From: a virus
Virus record (IMG/VR): IMGVR_UViG_3300028857_000014
Span: 1-40,724 of that record
Reading direction: 5' to 3' (one strand)
DNA length: 40,724 bases
A program made the position numbers and the translations under genes. Shown in pieces: positions 17,249-23,834 of the stretch. Position 1 is the stretch's first letter; each line of letters begins with the position of its first letter. Under the pieces are notes generated by a model. The model saw only the letters and a program-made list of their open reading frames with translations. It did no database searches and had not been told where the DNA came from.

Positions 17249-17278
17249 ATTTTACACGCGGGATGATGCGGGCAACAA
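17249..17278 (-). promoter_or_regulatory. Putative late promoter for the terminase operon
   Basis: Minus strand TTGTTG, 18 bases, TAAAAT (or TTGCCC with a 15-base spacer), between an intrinsic terminator and the first packaging gene. Moderate match to sigma-70 consensus. Confidence 0.4.
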
Positions 17279-17310
17279 AAAACCCGACAAGCTTGTGGCT
17301 GTGCCGGGTT
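17277..17310 (-). terminator. Intrinsic terminator closing the tailspike-tRNA unit
   Basis: Minus strand AACCCG pairs with CGGGTT, with an additional ACA/TGT pairing, followed by six U residues and UGUUGCC. It separates the tRNA unit upstream from the terminase operon. Confidence 0.75.
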
Positions 17311-17480
17311 CGTTGGCGGGCTAGTCCCTGCTGCCTTGTGCATGGATTGGGAGATTGATCGTCCACCTCACTATGGCGAGGGTATCTAAGCCCATCGCTC
17401 GGCCCCATTCTTTCTCGGGCGCTCCATTCATCAGCTAGATTTTTAACCCAATCTAGCTAGGGGTTCTTTCGCGCCCCGCC
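17311..17480 (-). other. Short intergenic stretch with hairpins and a probable broken small gene
   Basis: Minus strand: a 9-bp perfect hairpin (AGCTAGATT/AATCTAGCT, about 17434-17460) next to GGGG/CCCC, then a possible small gene in two frames. One frame reads LDWVKNLADEWSARERMG; the adjacent one reads RAMGLDTLAIVRWTINL and on to TAG near 17330. Removing one G from the GGGG run near 17403 would join them. No ribosome site is obvious. Confidence 0.35.
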
Positions 17481-17630
17481 CTATCTGGACGGTAGCGCTG
17501 TCGGGTGAATCAAGTTCCAACCCAATTGCCTTCGCACTTCCGATGGCACTGGCGGCGGCGTCCGATCTTCGCGGCGCTGTGCCATCCAATCCCTCACTTG
17601 CTGCTTGTTCGGCTGCACTGTGTTCGTCAT
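17481..17630 (-). CDS. Small phage protein, function unknown
   Basis: 49 residues: MTNTVQPNKQQVRDWMAQR, then a proline run (TPPPVPSEVRRQLGWNLI). AGGAG lies six bases ahead of ATG. The proline-rich helical type 'QVRDWM ... PPP ... EVRRQLGW' is a small protein commonly seen in phages of Burkholderiales; no function is known to me. Reads with the leftward tRNA unit. Confidence 0.65.
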   Translation of the reverse strand: MTNTVQPNKQQVRDWMAQRREDRTPPPVPSEVRRQLGWNLIHPTALPSR

Positions 17631-17963
17631 GGCTGGCTCCTGGTAGGGAACTGCAAATAGGTGGCTACTCGCTGCAATCTCCTGGGGTTATTAATCCCGT
17701 GCGTTCGCCCAATTTAACGGGCCGCTTTGCAGATCATCCGCTTTCGCCGTTGTGATGGCCAGTGCTACACCTGGCGACGCCTAAGGTGGTATTTTGCAGG
17801 GATTTCGCCCCTTTCCACATTTCACCACACAGAGAACGGCTGGCGTGATTTCAAGTCACGTTTGTCTCGGGCCGGAAGGCTGCACGTATGCAGTGATCCT
17901 CGCATGGCTACCGTCTAAACCGTTCCGTGTGTAGCGACTCTTACGTGAGTCATTCGTGAAACT
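17631..17963. other. Non-coding stretch between tRNA cluster and small gene
   Basis: 333 bases. No tRNA T-arm or convincing ORF is found on either strand; only short frames of under 65 codons exist. Minus-strand hairpins include CGTGA-CTTGAAA-TCACG. It may be transcribed as part of the tailspike-tRNA unit. Nothing further can be assigned. Confidence 0.5.
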
Positions 17964-18039
17964 TGGTGCCGCTCAAAGGAATCGAACCCTTGACCCACTG
18001 CTTACGAAGCAGTCGCTCTGCCATCTGAGCTAGAGCGGC
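17964..18039 (-). tRNA. tRNA-Thr (anticodon CGT)
   Basis: 76 bases with full cloverleaf: acceptor GCCGCTC/GAGCGGC, anticodon stem ACTGC/GCAGT with loop TTCGTAA, T-arm GGTTCGATTCC, encoded CCA. Reads ACG. Confidence 0.93.
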
Positions 18040-18047
18040 GAAACTAG

Positions 18048-18120
18048 TTGTCGATGCTGGTATCGAACCAGCGACCTAGCGATTATGAGCCGCTTGCTCT
18101 ACCGTCTGAGCTAATCGACA
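18048..18120 (-). tRNA. tRNA with anticodon CAT, probably Ile2 (AUA) rather than Met
   Basis: 73 bases; acceptor TGTCGAT/ATCGACA, anticodon stem AGCGG/TCGCT with loop CTCATAA. CCA is not encoded (A is followed by CTA), unlike the other tRNAs here. The anticodon arm and variable loop (TCGCT-AGGTC) resemble bacterial tRNA-Ile2, in which C34 becomes lysidine and AUA is read. Elongator Met is the alternative. Confidence 0.88.
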
Positions 18121-18121
18121 A

Positions 18122-18195
18122 TGGAGCGGATATCGGGAATCGAACCCGAGTCGTAAGCTTGGAAGGCTTCTGCTGTGCCAATCAGCTATACCCGC
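18122..18195 (-). tRNA. tRNA-Gly (anticodon TCC)
   Basis: 74 bases; acceptor GCGGGTA/TATCCGC with the discriminator U73 typical of glycine tRNA, loop CTTCCAA, encoded CCA. The outer anticodon-stem pair is weak. Reads GGA. Confidence 0.92.
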
Positions 18196-18203
18196 TTTGA
18201 AAC

Positions 18204-18289
18204 TGGTGCCGGGGGCGGGGTACGATCCCGCAATCCCTAGGGCGGCAGATTTTAAGTCTGCTGTGTATGCCAAATTCCACCACCCCGGC
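18204..18289 (-). tRNA. tRNA-Leu (anticodon TAA)
   Basis: 86 bases with long variable arm, acceptor GCCGGGG/CCCCGGC, anticodon stem GCAGA/TCTGC with loop CTTAAAA, encoded CCA. The T-loop is ATCGTAC, lacking the usual T54 and A58 (A54 and U58 instead). Reads UUA. Confidence 0.88.
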
Positions 18290-18294
18290 AAATC

Positions 18295-18378
18295 TGGTGC
18301 GCAATGAGGGACTTGAACCCCCAATCCTTTCGGCACTGGTTTCTAAGACCAGCGTGTATGCCATTCCACCAATTGCGC
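18295..18378 (-). tRNA. tRNA-Leu (anticodon TAG)
   Basis: 84 bases with long variable arm, acceptor GCGCAAT/ATTGCGC, anticodon stem CTGGT/ACCAG with loop CTTAGAA, normal T-arm GGTTCAAGTCC, encoded CCA. Reads CUA and other CUN codons. Confidence 0.92.
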
Positions 18379-18384
18379 ATTATT

Positions 18385-18471
18385 TGGTGCATCAGGATGG
18401 ATTCGAACCATCGCGCTTTTTACAGAACGGGGTTACAGCCCGTCGCCTTCAACCACTCGGCCACCGATACA
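18385..18471 (-). tRNA. tRNA-Tyr (anticodon GTA)
   Basis: 87 bases, class II long variable arm, acceptor TGTATCG/TGATGCA, anticodon stem ACGGG/CCCGT with loop CTGTAAC, T-arm GGTTCGAATCC, encoded CCA. First tRNA in the direction of transcription. Confidence 0.92.
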
Positions 18472-18523
18472 TTAATCTTAGACCGCGTAAAGCCGGTCAC
18501 TGCTACGATCTATTTGCTCGCCG

Positions 18524-18688
18524 TCAGGAATTATGGCTATCCAAGCGCCCTAGCCTTTTTCGATAGGTTTCGCATTCACGCCCTGCGGATACCTCCGAAG
18601 GGATCAGGAACATACATTCACCCGGATTTAATTCCCAGTACGGTATGCCAGCGCTGTCGGAAGTCTTTACTGCTGCAATTATTTCCAT
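18524..18688 (-). CDS. Small protein, function unknown
   Basis: 54 residues (MEIIAAVKTSDSAGIPYWEL...), overlapping the previous small gene so that its ATG lies within TGGAAATAA. GGGGAG precedes ATG closely. A basic C-terminus follows FLIPSEVSAGRECETYRKR. Between the tailspike unit and the tRNAs, same strand. Not recognised. Confidence 0.55.
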   Translation of the reverse strand: MEIIAAVKTSDSAGIPYWELNPGECMFLIPSEVSAGRECETYRKRLGRLDSHNS

Positions 18689-18804
18689 CGCTCCCCGCTC
18701 TCGTCATCTGCCAAAGCCTCGTGACTACCGTTGATGCGATGTTCTAAGGCTTCATTCTGCACGAAACTTTCAACGATTGCAAGCGATGTGCGCAAATACA
18801 ACAT
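18679..18804 (-). CDS. Small protein, function unknown
   Basis: 41 residues (MLYLRTSLAIVESFVQNEAL...), helical with an acidic end. The ribosome site is weak, and the frame is open a little upstream (SNRATLKDPH), so the true start may be a rare codon. It begins about 40 bases after the tailspike stop and couples to the next small gene. Not recognised. Confidence 0.5.
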   Translation of the reverse strand: MLYLRTSLAIVESFVQNEALEHRINGSHEALADDESGERWK

Positions 18805-18844
18805 ATGCGGGTCTTTTAAAGTCGCCCGATTGCTATAAATTTAA

Positions 18845-20596
18845 TCAATAGCCATCGAATGCGCCAATGGTGGCCGAAGCTGTTACATACGGCTGCCCAT
18901 CGTTATACCGCGACCCGATAGTGGTCAATGTCGTCAAGCCAGGCGCCATAGTTTTAATCGGCCGGTTCGTTGCCTCATTGTATCCAAGCTGAGCACGCTT
19001 CAATGGCGCATTCGATTCTGGTGCGTACAGCAGCGAATTCTGGTCAAGAGCAATGCTGGCTGTCGCCAAAGATGACTGCCACAACGTGAAATAGTAATCA
19101 GACTTGGCGGCGGCCTCCCACGCATAAGACCCCGCACCAGATGGGCAATAGATGTTCTTTTGCCCAATAGGATTCGATTTTGCCGCTCCAATACCGGCGC
19201 GTAACGAGCCACAAATAGGGTAGCGAACATTCACTGAATTCTTAGTGTAGAACAGGTTATTGGAGATATTGCAGAAACCCGTTGCCGCGTTGCCCTCGGT
19301 GAACCAGTAACTAGCACCTTCATACGATAAGCCATTACAGCGGTCGTCATCAAGCACAACAGTATTCTGCGTGAACGAATGACCCGAGCCGCCACTGGCG
19401 GCAAAGCCGCGACGTTGAGGTGCGATGATCAAGTTGAAGCTGGCCTTGTTGTTGGTGTTGACAGTGTTGGCAGTGTCCGTAGACTCAACACCAGCAACCG
19501 TCTTGACATTGGCGAACCAGATGCCACCCAACGCCGAGTTGGTCGCGTAACGGTTGCGCGACAGATCGCCAACGTTGTATTGAATGGTGCAATTGTCATT
19601 GTCCGACCATAGCTCAACGATGCTGTTTCCCGATACGTCCTGACCAATATTCTTGAGCACCTTGCCGCCCGAAGTGAACGAGAACTCAACAACGTTGTTC
19701 GTGATGTCCTGCCCGCGACAACCCTGCACGATGGCGTTCGTTGCACGTTTGCTGGTGGTCGCACCAAATATTTGGAACGCATCGCCCGAACCAGTCACGA
19801 CCAGCCCATCAGTGCCGATATGCGACCCGCTGCAACCGGTGAACATCAGGTCATTGACCGTCGCCACGTTAGTTGTTGATGCTGAACCGATTTGCGCGGC
19901 GCACTCATAGCCGAGCATCGTGTCAAGGCCAGCCACATGCACATATCCTGTCGCAGCGACATCGCTCAACAGAACACGGAATGGCGTCTTGGCCTTGGCC
20001 AGTTCCATCATCCCCAAGCGTGGGTCAGCGCCATCAAACGGGCGGATATACAGCACGCCGGACTGATACGTGGCCGTGCCTGGCGCTGTTAGGCTGACGG
20101 CCGGGCTGGTGTTGTATGCCACTTTGATCAGGCGAACAAGCGACTGAAAGCAGGGGACTTCGGTGGCCATAGCAATCGACCAGATGTTAAGCTGCGCATC
20201 GACGCTTGCCCATCCCAGTTCAACCGTGCCACCTGTGATGATAGGCAGCGTCTGTGCGTCGCCATAGGGGCATACGGTGAAGGGCCGACCATTCGACCCA
20301 TTTGCGGTCATCGTCAAGCCTGCACCCGTCACCCGCGTTGTGGTGCCGCGCTTGATGCCCAGCGTCTCGTTTGACATGTCACCCCGGCAAACGCTTTCAA
20401 GCTGCGCCTGCGTGAAATATGGGTGCTTGAACGTGCCATAGCCAAAGCTAGTCGCAGCGGCGGTTGGGTCAAAGTAAATGGTAGGGCGCAGAATGAACCC
20501 GCCCGCGTACAAGTCGATGCCGTTAAGTGTGTCGGGAAGCCAGAATAAGCCAGGGGGGCTTACGGGAAGCGCAGTAGAGCGATTAGGGTAGCTCAC
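18845..20596 (-). CDS. Right-handed beta-helix tailspike/receptor-binding protein
   Basis: 583 residues from GTG 20596, which overlaps the upstream stop (GTGA); a TTG four codons earlier is possible. After a short N-terminal region (LFWLPDTLNGIDLYAGG) comes a long run of short strands with Asn/Gly/Val/Thr turns (~200-470: IVQGCRGQDITNN, CTIQYNVGDLSRN), the look of a pectate-lyase-like parallel beta helix; the C-terminus is a different domain ending SATIGAFDGY. Such proteins bind and often degrade surface polysaccharide. It lacks an obvious long virion-attachment domain; the 85-residue partner upstream may supply attachment. It lies outside the main tail operon. Confidence 0.75.
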   Translation of the reverse strand: MSYPNRSTALPVSPPGLFWLPDTLNGIDLYAGGFILRPTIYFDPTAAATSFGYGTFKHPYFTQAQLESVCRGDMSNETLGIKRGTTTRVTGAGLTMTANGSNGRPFTVCPYGDAQTLPIITGGTVELGWASVDAQLNIWSIAMATEVPCFQSLVRLIKVAYNTSPAVSLTAPGTATYQSGVLYIRPFDGADPRLGMMELAKAKTPFRVLLSDVAATGYVHVAGLDTMLGYECAAQIGSASTTNVATVNDLMFTGCSGSHIGTDGLVVTGSGDAFQIFGATTSKRATNAIVQGCRGQDITNNVVEFSFTSGGKVLKNIGQDVSGNSIVELWSDNDNCTIQYNVGDLSRNRYATNSALGGIWFANVKTVAGVESTDTANTVNTNNKASFNLIIAPQRRGFAASGGSGHSFTQNTVVLDDDRCNGLSYEGASYWFTEGNAATGFCNISNNLFYTKNSVNVRYPICGSLRAGIGAAKSNPIGQKNIYCPSGAGSYAWEAAAKSDYYFTLWQSSLATASIALDQNSLLYAPESNAPLKRAQLGYNEATNRPIKTMAPGLTTLTTIGSRYNDGQPYVTASATIGAFDGY

Positions 20597-20850
20597 CGAG
20601 CGCTCCAAACGTCACCATTAATGCCAGTAAAGCGAGCATGGCTCACGGGGGCAAAGATGCTAACAGAAATACTTCCAGCGCTGGAGTTATCGTATGTCGG
20701 CGTGAAGTACGTTGCGCCGCCATCGGTTGAAAGCTCAATCAATCGGCCGGCAGCAGAGCTAATCAGCGAGACAGTAGCGGGCCAATTCCATAAGGCAATG
20801 TTTACGGGGAATGGCGTGGAATCCGCCAGGGCTGCGCTTTTGAAAGCCAT
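20593..20850 (-). CDS. Small virion-associated protein preceding the tailspike
   Basis: 85 residues, beta-rich (AGRLIELSTDGGATYFTPTY), no charge clusters, no signal peptide. The DGGATYFTPTYD style is common in phage fibre or adaptor beta domains. It is the first gene of the tailspike unit and overlaps the tailspike start by GTGA. Likely a tail-fibre adaptor or decoration protein; this is inferred from context. Confidence 0.65.
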   Translation of the reverse strand: MAFKSAALADSTPFPVNIALWNWPATVSLISSAAGRLIELSTDGGATYFTPTYDNSSAGSISVSIFAPVSHARFTGINGDVWSAR

Positions 20851-20887
20851 CGCTTGACCTTTTTATGGTAGAGATTTAGATTCCCCA

Positions 20888-20915
20888 ATTCTACCAGCAT
20901 ACCGCGCCAAGCAAA
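20888..20915 (-). promoter_or_regulatory. Putative promoter of the tailspike-tRNA unit
   Basis: Minus strand TTTGCT, 16 bases, TAGAAT, with an extended -10 TGG directly before TAGAAT. It lies between an intrinsic terminator and the 85-residue gene. Confidence 0.5.
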
Positions 20916-20916
20916 C

Positions 20917-20949
20917 AAAAATCCCCGGAACCTTGCAGCTCCGGGGATT
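20917..20949 (-). terminator. Intrinsic terminator upstream of the tailspike unit
   Basis: Minus strand 10-bp perfect stem AATCCCCGGA/TCCGGGGATT with a 10-base loop, followed by UUUUUGUUUG. It ends leftward transcripts coming from the 21-22 kb region. Confidence 0.88.
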
Positions 20950-21059
20950 TCAGTATGCAATCACCGCCAAGGAATCACGCATGGAGGATTTAACGGCTTG
21001 CACTGCGGAAGTTTCCGACTATCCGCTGCGGCGAGTAATCGTCTTGTGCTAATTATGCA
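20950..21059. other. Short non-coding stretch
   Basis: About 110 bases with a small minus-strand hairpin (GCGGA-AGT/ACT-TCCGC, near 21006-21028) and no convincing ORF on either strand. Confidence 0.4.
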
Positions 21060-21167
21060 TCATTTTTTGTATGGCCATGTTGCGTTGCTCGGTGCGCGAG
21101 GCTCGCTAGGCACTGAGCTAGGTCGCTCAACGCTCCACAGAATCATCATCATGGCGAAAAGTGACAT
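21060..21167 (-). CDS. Possible 35-residue protein coupled to the preceding gene
   Basis: The ATG overlaps the upstream stop as TAATG. Product MSLFAMMMILWSVERPSSVP... has a short hydrophobic N-terminus and a proline-rich remainder. No other support; it may be spurious. Confidence 0.3.
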   Translation of the reverse strand: MSLFAMMMILWSVERPSSVPSEPRAPSNATWPYKK

Positions 21168-21418
21168 TATTTAATCTTCCTTGTGATGCTAATCGGCGAT
21201 TTCAGGATGGCATGCGAAGGCATAAAGTAAGCGGCAATACCATGCGCGAAATCGGCCAACATGCACCATGCATGAAGCGCTGGAATCTTTGGTGTAGCCA
21301 TAGCGATTTCACCATCATCATCGCCGTCGAACCAGGCTGGCACGCCGAACAATTTACCCTCATGCGTCAAGCCGGATTCTTTTGCAGTCACGGCCGTAAT
21401 ATAGATAAGGTGCATCAT
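21167..21418 (-). CDS. Hypothetical protein
   Basis: 83 residues starting MMHLIYITAVTAKESG. AGGAGG lies 11 bases upstream of ATG, one of the stronger ribosome sites in this region. The sequence contains an acidic GDDDGE patch and a hydrophobic HAWCMLADFAHGIAAYFM stretch that might be one membrane helix. Not recognised. It lies alone in the accessory region between the tailspike unit and the early genes. Confidence 0.6.
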   Translation of the reverse strand: MMHLIYITAVTAKESGLTHEGKLFGVPAWFDGDDDGEIAMATPKIPALHAWCMLADFAHGIAAYFMPSHAILKSPISITRKIK

Positions 21419-21646
21419 GCCGTTTTTATCCTCCTATTATTTCATTTCAGGTTGAAGCATCAGCGCAAGAATTATTTGTGGCGCGGGCGGTGAATGCCCC
21501 GCTTGAACTATTACGGTGTTAGCTGACACTGCCGAAGCAGGATATTTCGATTTTCACCGTTATTACTGGACAGCCCCATCTTCCGGCTATTTATTCAGCT
21601 TGTCTTCCAACATGGGCTTCTGCTCTATCCATTCGGACTGATTAAG

Positions 21647-21742
21647 TCACTCCCAATCACCACTTGGGACTAGCCACAACCATGATTTTTCCCCACCGTT
21701 CCGCCCATGCACTGCACCAGCATTACCTGTGTGTGTTCTCAT
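21647..21742 (-). CDS. Possible 31-residue protein within an inverted repeat
   Basis: Minus-strand ATG 21742 to TGA: MRTHTGNAGAVHGRNGGEKS and WLWLVPSGDWE. The frame continues 19 codons beyond the TGA to a TAG at 21589-21587 (LNQSEWIEQKPMLEDK). The start codon lies in the loop of a 20-bp perfect inverted repeat, whose downstream arm codes for the EKSWLW part. GAGGA is only two bases from ATG, a poor spacing. Real coding status is uncertain. Confidence 0.35.
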   Translation of the reverse strand: MRTHTGNAGAVHGRNGGEKSWLWLVPSGDWE

Positions 21743-21767
21743 TCCTCGGAAAAATCATGGTTGTGGC
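21673..21767. repeat. Perfect 20-bp inverted repeat with 55-base loop
   Basis: Arms 21673-21692 and 21748-21767 are exactly complementary (GCCACAACCATGATTTTTCC and its reverse complement). A 6-bp hairpin GACTGC/GCAGTC (21768-21784) and a related GACT/AGTC hairpin (21636-21648) flank it. Not terminator-like: no U-tract adjoins either side. Confidence 0.9.
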
Positions 21768-21897
21768 GACTGCTTAAGGCAGTCAATCTAGCACTACTAG
21801 GCTGCGTTTCCGCTATTTGAATGGCCTTTGTGGTGCGCTTTTACTTCTTGCTTTCGCTACCGAACCTCAGTTCGATATCGGCGCCGGCCAGGTTATT

Positions 21898-22236
21898 TTA
21901 TGCGCTCAGGATTTTCGCCTGTCGGCCAGGGTCGATGTGCAGCATCTTGGTTGCCGAGAATCCGGCGCCGGTCGATTCGTTTTTCATGATCAATTTGCTT
22001 TCTCTGGCGACCTGCCAACTTCGTGCGCCCGAGACTTCCAGCGCGGCGCGCACGTTGATGGTTTTCGGTGCCAAGGCGGCGCCGGATTTTTCGACGGTCG
22101 CATGGCTGGCTTGCTCGGTACTAGCGACGATGGCCGGGTACGCTGCGTTCGCCTCGATGGGCGGGGCGGCAATCGAGGCGGCGCTGGCAAATGCCATTGC
22201 TGCAAAGATTGCCAAGGTGCGAAACATGCGCTTCAT
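21898..22236 (-). CDS. Secreted accessory protein (moron-like)
   Basis: 112 residues with a clear Sec signal peptide: MKRM basic start, hydrophobic core LAIFAAMAFASAASIAA, likely cleavage near residue 23. The mature part is Ala-rich with a beta-like C-terminal half (LEVSGARSWQVARESKLIM). It has its own sigma-70-type promoter and AAAGGAG ribosome site. This layout of an isolated, secreted, separately promoted gene in an accessory region suggests a host-modifying or superinfection-related cargo gene; function is not recognised. After the TAA the frame stays open for 18 more codons (NLAGADIELRFGSESKK), so it may be truncated. Confidence 0.7.
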   Translation of the reverse strand: MKRMFRTLAIFAAMAFASAASIAAPPIEANAAYPAIVASTEQASHATVEKSGAALAPKTINVRAALEVSGARSWQVARESKLIMKNESTGAGFSATKMLHIDPGRQAKILSA

Positions 22237-22312
22237 AATGCTCCTTTACATGGTTTAACTACGGGTAAATCTGATCCAGAACTATCTGTTAAGTGAACGA
22301 TTCAAGAACTTC

Positions 22313-22341
22313 ACTTTACCGCAAAAACACTTTTTATTCAA
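22313..22341 (-). promoter_or_regulatory. Promoter of the secreted-protein gene
   Basis: Minus strand TTGAAT, 17 bases, TAAAGT, in an A+T-rich spacer 77 bases ahead of ATG. Confidence 0.6.
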
Positions 22342-22379
22342 CTGCTGCGATTTTTATTTTTATAAGTGTTGCGCCAATG

Positions 22380-22883
22380 TCACACTTGCTCTGCCGCCTC
22401 TTCCTTTGCAAGTTCGGCGCGAACATTGGTCGAATTGATGCGATGCCGGATACGGCGCAGTACTTCATCGGCAGCGCGCTCAATATCAATTGCTCGGACG
22501 TTTGTTACCTGCGCATCATGCGCATCAAGAAATTCATTCAGCAATGCAATTTCATCACCTTTAAGCAAGAATTTCTGGCCTCCTGATTTCATGGCGCGTT
22601 TGCCGCATTCGCATAGCGCATCCCTGGCTGCGATCATTATCTGGCGAAACTCGTCGCCGATGCCCTGCTCACACATGACATTGGCCATATTCACCGCGCC
22701 CACCAATCGGTCCCAGTCATCGCGGGATCCTGTTCCGACCATCATATTTGCCATGGCACCATGGTTTTTGATGCGCAATGCTTGCAGATGTTCGGCATGC
22801 TCGATGCTCATACCGCCAAGGAATGTTGACATAGGATTGACTGCTACATATTTCGGGCGATATTTTTTGCTGCGCTTTTTCAT
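22380..22883 (-). CDS. Conserved phage protein, function unknown
   Basis: 167 residues, basic N-terminus (MKKRSKKYRPKYV) and a helical body with the phrases LRIKNHGAMANM and GDEIALLNEFLDAHDAQV. It resembles small proteins common in phages of Burkholderiales that start with the same Lys/Arg-rich stretch; no function known to me. It is last in the leftward early unit and overlaps the upstream gene by 4 bases. Confidence 0.7.
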   Translation of the reverse strand: MKKRSKKYRPKYVAVNPMSTFLGGMSIEHAEHLQALRIKNHGAMANMMVGTGSRDDWDRLVGAVNMANVMCEQGIGDEFRQIMIAARDALCECGKRAMKSGGQKFLLKGDEIALLNEFLDAHDAQVTNVRAIDIERAADEVLRRIRHRINSTNVRAELAKEEAAEQV

Positions 22884-23194
22884 GCCAATTCCTTTACTCG
22901 GTCAGGCTGCTGATAAAACATAGCCAGCACATCTTCCAGGCCAGTCATGGGCGGCTTGCGGCGACGCAGATTCTTTGGCTCTATTGATGACTCATAGCCA
23001 TCCTGCCATTCAACTCCATACACGGCATCATAAAAGTTTTTGCGTGTTATCATGTTACGTGTTGGTCGAACTTGAAGTCCGATTGCAATTACGCCACTCA
23101 TCCCATTTCTCTCAGGATGATAGACAAACCCATATCCCTCCACCACATCGCCAACTTTAAACGGCCCATAGTCCCATTCGTCGCGGCCGCTCAT
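22880..23194 (-). CDS. Hypothetical protein
   Basis: 104 residues, soluble. The central part (FKVGDVVEGYGFVYHPERNG, then VYGVEWQDGYESS) looks like a small beta-barrel of SH3/KOW style. ATGA overlaps at both ends place it in the same translational chain as its neighbours. Not recognised. Confidence 0.65.
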   Translation of the reverse strand: MSGRDEWDYGPFKVGDVVEGYGFVYHPERNGMSGVIAIGLQVRPTRNMITRKNFYDAVYGVEWQDGYESSIEPKNLRRRKPPMTGLEDVLAMFYQQPDRVKELA

Positions 23195-23532
23195 TTCCCC
23201 ACCTCATCGACTGTATCCCCGAACTTGCTGGCCACGAATGCGCGCATGGCGGCGATAAGAGGCGTGGGGCCGCGACCAGTGCAGCACGTAATGTGCTCTT
23301 CGGCTTGCCATTCGGCATCACTGATTGGATGAAAGCCAATGGCGTATTCTTCCAGCAGCGGCCCTGCCTGCGCCCAGTCTTCGTGCGGTGAGTATACTTC
23401 CGGCGTGATACCGCTATGGCCGCCAGTGATGATGTATTCGCCCTGGTTGCAGTCAGGCCTAAAGTCAGCGCCATCAGCACGGCCCGCCCAAAGCGAAAGC
23501 TCCACGCCTTCCAACTCAGCAACGCGCTTCAT
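23191..23532 (-). CDS. DUF2591/NinX-like protein
   Basis: 113 residues from ATG 23532 (MKRVAELEGVELSLWAGRA), where ATGA overlaps the upstream stop and GAGGTG is correctly placed; an upstream in-frame start lies inside the preceding gene. The 'V-x-x-L-x-G-x-x-L-x-x-W-x-A-x-A' opening, the mid-sequence PEVYSPHEDWAQAGPLLEEY and the LIAAMRAFVASKFGD end match the DUF2591 family (lambda-type NinX). Role unknown in any phage. Confidence 0.75.
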   Translation of the reverse strand: MKRVAELEGVELSLWAGRADGADFRPDCNQGEYIITGGHSGITPEVYSPHEDWAQAGPLLEEYAIGFHPISDAEWQAEEHITCCTGRGPTPLIAAMRAFVASKFGDTVDEVGK

Positions 23533-23834
23533 TTCGCCACCTCGCGGCAGATTTGCTTGCCGTCTGCGCCCATGCGCGGAGTCGGCGCCGTTTGGAATAT
23601 TGACAGGTATTGGCAACCAGTCTCAACGTCGGTGTAGACTTGAAGGCCTGGATTTACGTCCGCCTTCGGCCCTTGCGCGGACCGGTCAATATTGCCGCAC
23701 CCGGCGCACAGCAGCGCCAGCAGAATGAACATAACGGAAGTCACAGCGGCACGTAATTTCCTTGTCTTCGGAGTGCCAAGGAATAAGCAGCATAAAACTG
23801 AACCAATACCGAGCAGAATGATCGATGCCTTCAT
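23529..23834 (-). CDS. Membrane/lipoprotein-like protein with DUF6440-like C-terminus
   Basis: 101 residues. Two hydrophobic segments (~3-20 and ~33-47); the second ends LLCAGC, a lipobox, so translation may also begin at the internal Met (MFILLALLCAGC) to give a small lipoprotein. The C-terminal 35 residues (VYTDVETGCQYLSI ... PRMGADGKQIC) resemble the DUF6440 fold. Overlaps neighbours by 4 bases on each side. Confidence 0.65.
   Translation of the reverse strand: MKASIILLGIGSVLCCLFLGTPKTRKLRAAVTSVMFILLALLCAGCGNIDRSAQGPKADVNPGLQVYTDVETGCQYLSIFQTAPTPRMGADGKQICREVAK

Noticed and set aside
17964-18471. Search for a suppressor tRNA (CTA, TTA or TCA anticodon)
   Set aside because: All six anticodons were read from their stems; none matches a stop codon. 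Leu anticodons TAA and TAG read UUA and CUA, not stops.
18267-18747. Plus-strand ORFs of about 99 and 147 codons over the tRNA cluster
   Set aside because: They are antisense translations of tRNA genes (phrases such as NEGLEPP and MDSNHRA), a well-known artefact.
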